Shown here in pieces: positions 59,360 to 64,000 of a DNA stretch of 64,000 bases (positions are counted from its first letter, which is position 1; every line of letters starts with the position of its first letter). Under the pieces are notes generated by a model that saw only the letters and a list, made by a program, of their open reading frames with translations, did not search any database and was not told the origin of the DNA. Origin of the DNA: Amycolatopsis sp. DSM 110486 (GTDB lineage Bacteria > Actinomycetota > Actinomycetes > Mycobacteriales > Pseudonocardiaceae); assembly GCF_019468465.1 (NCBI RefSeq), contig NZ_CP080519.1, positions 7,805,001 through 7,869,000 on the forward strand, written 5' to 3'. A program made the position numbers and the translations under genes.

Positions 59360-60259
59360 TTGCGCGACGACCTGCTGTTCGGCGTTGCGCTGACGCCCAC
59401 CACCGACTTGGCGGCGGACCGCGCCTTCGCGGTGGCCGCGGACGACGGCGGCCTCGACCTCCTCGGGATCCAGGACGCGCCGTTCGCGCCGGACCGGCTG
59501 GATACGTTCGTGCTGGCCGGCGATCTGCTGGCGCATACGGACAAGATCAGCGTCTTCCCGGACGTCGCGAGTCTGCCGCTACGGCCGCCGGTGCTACTGG
59601 CGAAGACCGCGGCCGCGCTGGACATCGTGTCCGGCGGCCGGTTCGAGCTGGCACTCGGCGCGGGTGGCTACTGGGACGCGATCACGCAGCTCGGGGTGCC
59701 GCGCCGAAGCCCACGGGAATCCAACGTCGCGCTGGAAGAAGCCGTCACGATCCTTCGCGCGCTGTGGGCGGACGGCGGCCCGGCGGTGCGGGTCCAGGGC
59801 GAGTTCTACTCCGTCTCGGGCGCGCACCCGGGTCCGGCGCCCCTGCACCCGATCGAGATCTGGGTCGGCTCGCAGGGCCCGAAATCCCTTGCGCTGACCG
59901 GGCGGATCGCCGACGGGTGGGCCGCTCCGATCGCCGCCTACCTGCCGTACGAGAAGTGGGCCGAGGCCAACCGCGTCATCGACGACGCGGCCGTCGCCGC
60001 GGGCCGGAACCCGCGGGCCGTGCGCCGGATCGCCCAGATCGTCGGCATGGTCACCCGAACACCCGGGCGGCCGCGGCTGGAGCAGGGTGCCGATCCCATG
60101 CGGGGCAGCGCCGCGGAATGGGCGGAGTTGCTGGGGAAACTCGGCAGCGAGCTGCCGTACACCGGTTTCGTCTTCATGCCCGAAGACAATTCCCGTGCTC
60201 AGGTCGCCGCATTCGCCCGCGACGTGGTGCCGCGAGCCCGGCGGCTGCTCGCGCGGTGA
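59360..60259 (+). CDS. LLM-class flavin/F420-dependent oxidoreductase (paralogue of 46666)
   Basis: The 299-residue protein starts at a TTG (reading MRDDLLFGVALTP), with GGGGGAG 5 nt upstream. The sequence follows the 46666 protein over its full length: DTFVLAGDLLAHTDKISVFPDVAS, GGRFELALGAGGYWDAIT and ADGWAAPIAAYLPYEKWAEANRVIDDAA. Differences cluster at the N-terminus (GIQDAPFAPDRL where the paralogue has GIQDHPYVPSYL), which may change substrate or cofactor contacts. A separate spacer of 179 nt precedes it, so it may have its own promoter or belong to the ALDH transcript. Confidence 0.87.
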   Translation: MRDDLLFGVALTPTTDLAADRAFAVAADDGGLDLLGIQDAPFAPDRLDTFVLAGDLLAHTDKISVFPDVASLPLRPPVLLAKTAAALDIVSGGRFELALGAGGYWDAITQLGVPRRSPRESNVALEEAVTILRALWADGGPAVRVQGEFYSVSGAHPGPAPLHPIEIWVGSQGPKSLALTGRIADGWAAPIAAYLPYEKWAEANRVIDDAAVAAGRNPRAVRRIAQIVGMVTRTPGRPRLEQGADPMRGSAAEWAELLGKLGSELPYTGFVFMPEDNSRAQVAAFARDVVPRARRLLAR

Positions 60260-60353
60260 CGTCCACAGTGGAATTCCCGGGCCGGACAAACGAGGGGACA
60301 GAAAAGGCCACACATCCGATGTTTGCTTGACCCGGCCCGCTCGTTCGCCCAGT

Positions 60354-60368
60354 GTTGTCGGCGACAAC
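60354..60368. promoter_or_regulatory. Palindrome upstream of GH92 gene
   Basis: GTTGTCGGCGACAAC pairs at all 7 outer positions around one centre base, 28 nt before the GH92 ATG. It is a candidate operator for a sugar-responsive regulator not encoded in this window. Confidence 0.5.
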
Positions 60369-60396
60369 TGCACGAGCGTCCGGAAGGCGATGAAGC

Positions 60397-62676
60397 ATGA
60401 CCGACGCGGTTTTTCTGTCCAGGCGCGGGTTTCTGGTCGGCACGGGCGGAGTGGCGGCCGCGGCGGCCCTGCCCCGTACTGCGGTGGCAGCCGCCGCCCG
60501 GCCGCAACCGGTGGACTCCGTCGATCCGATCATCGGATCTGTCACCACGGCCGCCGACACGGCGTGCGGCAAGACGTTCCCGGGCGCGGTCGCGCCGTTC
60601 GGCCTGGTGCAGCTGAGCCCGGACACGGTCTCCGGCGGCGACAACGGCAGCGGCTACTCGGCCGAGATGACCACGATCGAGGGCTTCAGCTTCCTGCACA
60701 TGTCGGGCGTCGGCTGCTACGGCGACCTCGGCAACCTCCAGGTGCTCCCGCAGGCCGGCCCGCTCGTGACCGGGCGCGACGAGGCGAAGAGCCCGTACCG
60801 CAAGGAAACCGAAACCGCGCGCGCCGGCTACTACGCCGTGGAACTCGACCGCTACCGTGTGCGCGCCGAGCTCACCGCCACCGAGCGAGCGGGCTTGCTG
60901 CGCTTCACCTTCCACGACGCCGGTACCGGCCGCGTCAAGGTCGACCTCACCCGTCGCATCGGCCCGGACGGCTCGCACTCGATCGCGCAGCACGTGCGCC
61001 AGGTCGACGCGACGACCGTCGAAGGCTGGATCCGCTGCGACCACACCGGCGGTGGCTGGGGCTGCGGCGCGCAGAGCCCGGCCTACACCGCGTACTTCAC
61101 GATGGAGTTCCAGCAGCCGATCGCCGTGTTCGGCACGTGGGACGGCACCGACGTCCGCACCGACCTCGGGCAGCGCGACGGCACCCAGCTCGGCTTCTTC
61201 GCCGAGTTCCCCGTCCGCGCCGGGCAGCAGGTGCCGGTGCGCGCGGGCGTGTCGTTCGTCGACCTCGACGGCTCCCGCCGCAACCTGCGCCACGACCTGC
61301 CGAGCTGGAGCTTCGACGCCGTGGCCGCCGGGGCCCGCGGCACGTGGGCGGACGCACTGGGCAAGGTCGCCGTCGAAGGCGGCACGGCCGAGCAGCGCGA
61401 GATCTTCGAAACCGCGCTGTATCACTCGATGATCGACCCGCGGCTGTTCGGCGACGTCGACGGCCGCCACCGCGTGGGCGACACCGCGCCGGTGCGCGAC
61501 GGTGTCACGCACCGCACGCTGTTCAGCGGCTGGGACGTGTTCCGCGCGCAGTTCCCGTTGCTGACCATCATCGACCCGGACGTGGTGCAGGAGACGATCA
61601 CGTCGCTGGTGTCGCTCACCGATGCCGGCCTCGTGCGCGGGCTGGCCCGCTGGGAGCTGCTGGGCAAGGACACCGACACGATGATCGGTGACGCCGCGAT
61701 CAACGTCATCGCCGAGGCGTACCTCAAGGGGCTGCGCGGGTTCGACGCCGAGAAGGCCTACCGCTTCTGCCGCGAAGTCGCGCTGGGCCCGGCGGAACGC
61801 TCCAACCGCACCGACTTCGCGAACTGGACCTCGCTCGGCTACTGCGTCACCTACAGCCTCTCCTCGACGCTGGAAAACGCGTATACCGACTACGCCCTCG
61901 CACGGTTCGCCGAAGCGTTGGGCAAGAAGGAAGACGCGAAGCGCCTGTACGCGACTTCGCACAATTACCGGAACCTCTTCAACACCGACGCGGGCTGGTT
62001 CCGCGGCCGCAACGCCGACGGCACCTGGATGGGTGACGGCGACGGCTGCATCGAGAGCAATCCGGAGCAGCAGGGCTGGTTCGTGCCGCACGACGTCGGC
62101 GGCCTGGTGAAGCTCGCGGGCGGACGGGCGGCGTTCGTCGAGCGCCTCAACGGCATCTTCGAGAAGACGCCGCCGGAGGTGATGATGAAGTGGAACGAGT
62201 TCTACAACCACAGCAACGAGCCCGTGCAGCAGATGCCCTTCATGTTCACCTACGCGGGTGCGCCGTGGCTCACCCAGCAGTGGTCCCGGTACGTCTGCGA
62301 ACACGCCTACCGGACCGGCCCGACCGGCCTCGCGGGCAACGACGACGCCGGCCAGATGTCGGCCTGGTACGTTCTCGCCGCGGCGGGTTTCTACCCCGTG
62401 TCGCCCGCGAGCGGCGTGTACATCCTCGGCAGCCCCGTCTTCGACCGCACGCGCTTCACGACAGGCCACGGCCGGACGTTCACCGTGCGCGCGATCGGCA
62501 ACTCGCCGCCGAACGTCTACATCACGTCGGCGACACTGAACGGAAAGCCGTTGCACCGCGCCTGGATCACCCACGACGAGGTGATTCGGGGCGGCGAACT
62601 GGTACTCCGCATGAGCGCGACGCCGAACCAGTCCTGGGGTGCGGCCGCGTTGCCGCCTTCACTCACGCCGGCGTGA
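60397..62676 (+). CDS. Exported GH92-family alpha-1,2-mannosidase
   Basis: The 759-residue protein starts with a Tat signal (twin Arg in SRRGFLVGTGG, hydrophobic core, cleavage after AVA). The mature part has GH92 markers: VDPIIGSVTTAADTACGKTFPGAVAPFGLVQLSPDTV, EGFSFLHMSGVGCYGDLGNLQVLP at the N-terminal domain, FSGWDVFRAQFPLLTIIDPDVVQE, NHSNEPVQQMPFMFTYAGAPWLTQQ, and the calcium/catalytic-site region GNDDAGQMSAWYVLAAAGFYPV. GH92 enzymes are calcium-dependent exo-alpha-mannosidases that trim mannans or N-glycans. It acts outside the cell after Tat export. The palindrome just upstream may be its operator. Confidence 0.93.
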   Translation: MTDAVFLSRRGFLVGTGGVAAAAALPRTAVAAAARPQPVDSVDPIIGSVTTAADTACGKTFPGAVAPFGLVQLSPDTVSGGDNGSGYSAEMTTIEGFSFLHMSGVGCYGDLGNLQVLPQAGPLVTGRDEAKSPYRKETETARAGYYAVELDRYRVRAELTATERAGLLRFTFHDAGTGRVKVDLTRRIGPDGSHSIAQHVRQVDATTVEGWIRCDHTGGGWGCGAQSPAYTAYFTMEFQQPIAVFGTWDGTDVRTDLGQRDGTQLGFFAEFPVRAGQQVPVRAGVSFVDLDGSRRNLRHDLPSWSFDAVAAGARGTWADALGKVAVEGGTAEQREIFETALYHSMIDPRLFGDVDGRHRVGDTAPVRDGVTHRTLFSGWDVFRAQFPLLTIIDPDVVQETITSLVSLTDAGLVRGLARWELLGKDTDTMIGDAAINVIAEAYLKGLRGFDAEKAYRFCREVALGPAERSNRTDFANWTSLGYCVTYSLSSTLENAYTDYALARFAEALGKKEDAKRLYATSHNYRNLFNTDAGWFRGRNADGTWMGDGDGCIESNPEQQGWFVPHDVGGLVKLAGGRAAFVERLNGIFEKTPPEVMMKWNEFYNHSNEPVQQMPFMFTYAGAPWLTQQWSRYVCEHAYRTGPTGLAGNDDAGQMSAWYVLAAAGFYPVSPASGVYILGSPVFDRTRFTTGHGRTFTVRAIGNSPPNVYITSATLNGKPLHRAWITHDEVIRGGELVLRMSATPNQSWGAAALPPSLTPA

Positions 62677-62686
62677 GGGGGCCCTG

Positions 62687-64000
62687 CTAGCGGTCCTCGC
62701 CCGTTTCTTGTTGTGCTTCAAGCTTTTCCACGACGCGATCCGTGGCTTCCTCGCCGTGGGCGTGCACCAGCGACAGGTAGAACAACACCGGCGCCGCGGG
62801 AGCCCACGAGTCGCGGCGGTCGGGTCGGAGCAGGTACTCGATCGTCGGCTGCGGCTCGAACTCCACGTACTCGAATCCCCGGTGCTCCCAGGCGTCCTGG
62901 ACGCCGCGGCCGAGGTTGTTCTCGAACTGCTGGCGGGTCATCGTGCGCAGGTTCGCCAGGAACAGGCAACACCACTGGGAGTTCGACGTGACGACGGCGA
63001 ACGCGAGGAGCTTGAGGTCGTAGTGATCGGGCCTGAGCCGCAGCTCTTCCTTCAACCCGCGCTCGGCGGCGCGAAAGAGGTTGGGCGGCCCGTGTCGCCC
63101 GTCGAGTTTCCTTTGCAGCCCTTCGTTGGCCGAGGAGTTCCACTCGCCTTTGCCCACCCCAACCCGGCCGCTGCGCCGTGCGACGACGAGCCACCCGTCG
63201 GCCGTGACGACGGCGACGTTGAGGCCGAAGCTGGAGCGCATGAAGTCCGGGGTGTCCTGGGGGTCGCGGCCGTCGAGGTAGAGGCTGCGGAGGGTGTCGC
63301 CGCCGGGGAGGGGTTCGTCGAGTTGCTGGGTGGCAAGGAAAGTGACGTAGTCGGAGTAGGTGAAGTGGATCGTGACCTCGGAGAGTTCTTCGGGGCCGCG
63401 GCGGTTCACCACGAAATCGTGGACCGCGTAGCGAAGCAAGGCCTCGTGGTACTCGAGCCCCTTTTTGCGGCGGTCTTCCTGCTCCTCGCGGAGCTTTTCC
63501 CTTCGATAGGCGACTATGGCCGGAAGAGAAACCGCCCGGGGCGTGACGAGAACGTGCACATCACTTTCCGCGATCTCCCGCTCCCCGTTGCCTTCCAGTA
63601 GTTGAACACTTGTGCTGAGCGGCCCGATCGAGAACCCAGGAAACACCGTCTTCTCCCGCGATCGCCGCCGGGCGTGGTGATAACTCTCGCGCCACGGCGC
63701 CACCTGCCGTTCGAGCGCCTCCGCCGACGGATGCGCCTTCCTGAGCAACGCCCGGATGACGTCGAAGAGCAACGCCTCGTTGTACCGCTTGGGCTCGTCC
63801 CGGAAAATCTCCCGCGCGGTCCCGTACGCGCATCTGACCGCTTCGGCTGGCACCCCGCGCGCCGCCATTTCCCTCTCCACCAGCGCCGGCAACGCGCGCA
63901 GCCGCACACTCGACCACTCCCGCAAAGCCTGCAACCGGACCGCGAACTCAGACAGCGACCCGGGCCTCCCCGGCGCAGGCGGCTCCCCGAACGGCGCAGT
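62687..64000 (-). CDS. Nudix-like protein with N-terminal helical (possible XRE) region, 5' end beyond window
   Basis: The reverse-strand frame is open to the window edge; 437 residues of it are visible (TAPFGEPPAPGRPGSLSEFAVRLQALREWSSVRLRALPALVEREM and onwards). The first 110 residues are helical and resemble HTH-type heads of actinobacterial effector proteins. A basic helix (REKLREEQEDRRKKG) follows. Near residues 255-330 a Nudix-like domain is suggested by VAVVTADGWLVVARRS, VGVGKGEWNSSANEGL and AAERGLKEELRLRPDHYDLKLLAFAVVTSNSQWCCLFLANL, where the box is degenerate (RGLKEELRL for REUxEExGU). Hydrolase or nucleotide-sensing activity is possible. It is convergent, 10 nt apart, with GH92. Confidence 0.7.
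   Translation of the reverse strand, partial: TAPFGEPPAPGRPGSLSEFAVRLQALREWSSVRLRALPALVEREMAARGVPAEAVRCAYGTAREIFRDEPKRYNEALLFDVIRALLRKAHPSAEALERQVAPWRESYHHARRRSREKTVFPGFSIGPLSTSVQLLEGNGEREIAESDVHVLVTPRAVSLPAIVAYRREKLREEQEDRRKKGLEYHEALLRYAVHDFVVNRRGPEELSEVTIHFTYSDYVTFLATQQLDEPLPGGDTLRSLYLDGRDPQDTPDFMRSSFGLNVAVVTADGWLVVARRSGRVGVGKGEWNSSANEGLQRKLDGRHGPPNLFRAAERGLKEELRLRPDHYDLKLLAFAVVTSNSQWCCLFLANLRTMTRQQFENNLGRGVQDAWEHRGFEYVEFEPQPTIEYLLRPDRRDSWAPAAPVLFYLSLVHAHGEEATDRVVEKLEAQQETGEDR

Noticed and set aside
60199..62574. 791-residue reverse-strand frame opposite GH92
   Set aside because: Arg/Val-rich shadow; GH92 motifs on the plus strand are decisive.
1..64000. CRISPR array, integrase, transposase or att site
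   Set aside because: No spaced direct repeats, no integrase or transposase frame and no tRNA-end duplication were noticed while reading both strands.

Overview
The window is 64 kb of very GC-rich DNA with strong G/C preference at third codon positions, frequent GTG starts and many 4-nt start/stop overlaps. Gene content (ECF sigma factors, several luciferase-like/F420-type oxidoreductases, actinobacterial membrane mannosyltransferase, GH92 and GH30-ricin secreted enzymes, LAL-type LuxR regulator) points to a filamentous soil actinomycete, most likely Pseudonocardiaceae such as Amycolatopsis; this is inference from composition and content, since no rRNA gene is present. No tRNA, rRNA, CRISPR array, integrase or insertion sequence was seen. 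The region reads like accessory chromosome: catabolic, redox and regulatory genes with four degraded pseudogenes.

Layout. 1-5 kb: an edge-truncated membrane protein, an exported SBP56-like protein, pyruvate:quinone dehydrogenase poxB with a flavodoxin-fold partner. 5-16.5 kb: a lone ScoMcrA head-domain protein, a GAF-PP2C phosphatase, an ArsR/SRPBCC operon with twin operators, esterase, MFS pump, SDR/LysR pair, cyanase, VOC, RibD-like reductase and an ECF sigma factor with a C-terminal NTF2-like domain. 16.6-25.7 kb: a translationally coupled sigma factor / membrane protein / mannosyltransferase operon, GH30-ricin enzyme, hydrolase, divergent MarR-rclA pair and a methyltransferase.

25.7-35.2 kb: a probable uptake and oxidation unit, with a Crp-type regulator, a flavin reductase, a complete NitT/TauT-type ABC transporter, a luciferase-like monooxygenase, YceI and SnoaL-like proteins, a monooxygenase-domain/hydrolase fusion and an AraC regulator. 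35.9-41.2 kb: LuxR-type ATPase regulator, SRPBCC, propeller protein and a frameshifted gene. 41.3-48.2 kb: a TDT/SLAC1 transporter, then a tightly packed seven-gene oxidation operon (isochorismatase-like, exported VOC-like, YceI, zinc alcohol dehydrogenase, HSL-type hydrolase, luciferase-like oxidoreductase, unknown 203-residue protein).

48.3-60.3 kb holds the most interesting unit: an MFS transporter, a leaderless solute-binding-fold protein, a beta-hydroxyacid dehydrogenase, an M24-fold enzyme with an altered metal site, two aldehyde dehydrogenases, a TRZ/ATZ-type amidohydrolase, a LacI regulator and a second luciferase-like oxidoreductase. Similar operator-like palindromes (TGCAAACGATTGCA type) sit before the transporter, the dehydrogenase, the amidohydrolase and the aldehyde dehydrogenase, suggesting one LacI-controlled catabolic regulon for an unidentified, probably nitrogenous, substrate. 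The window ends with a Tat-exported GH92 mannosidase and an edge-truncated Nudix-like protein with a probable N-terminal helical DNA-binding region.
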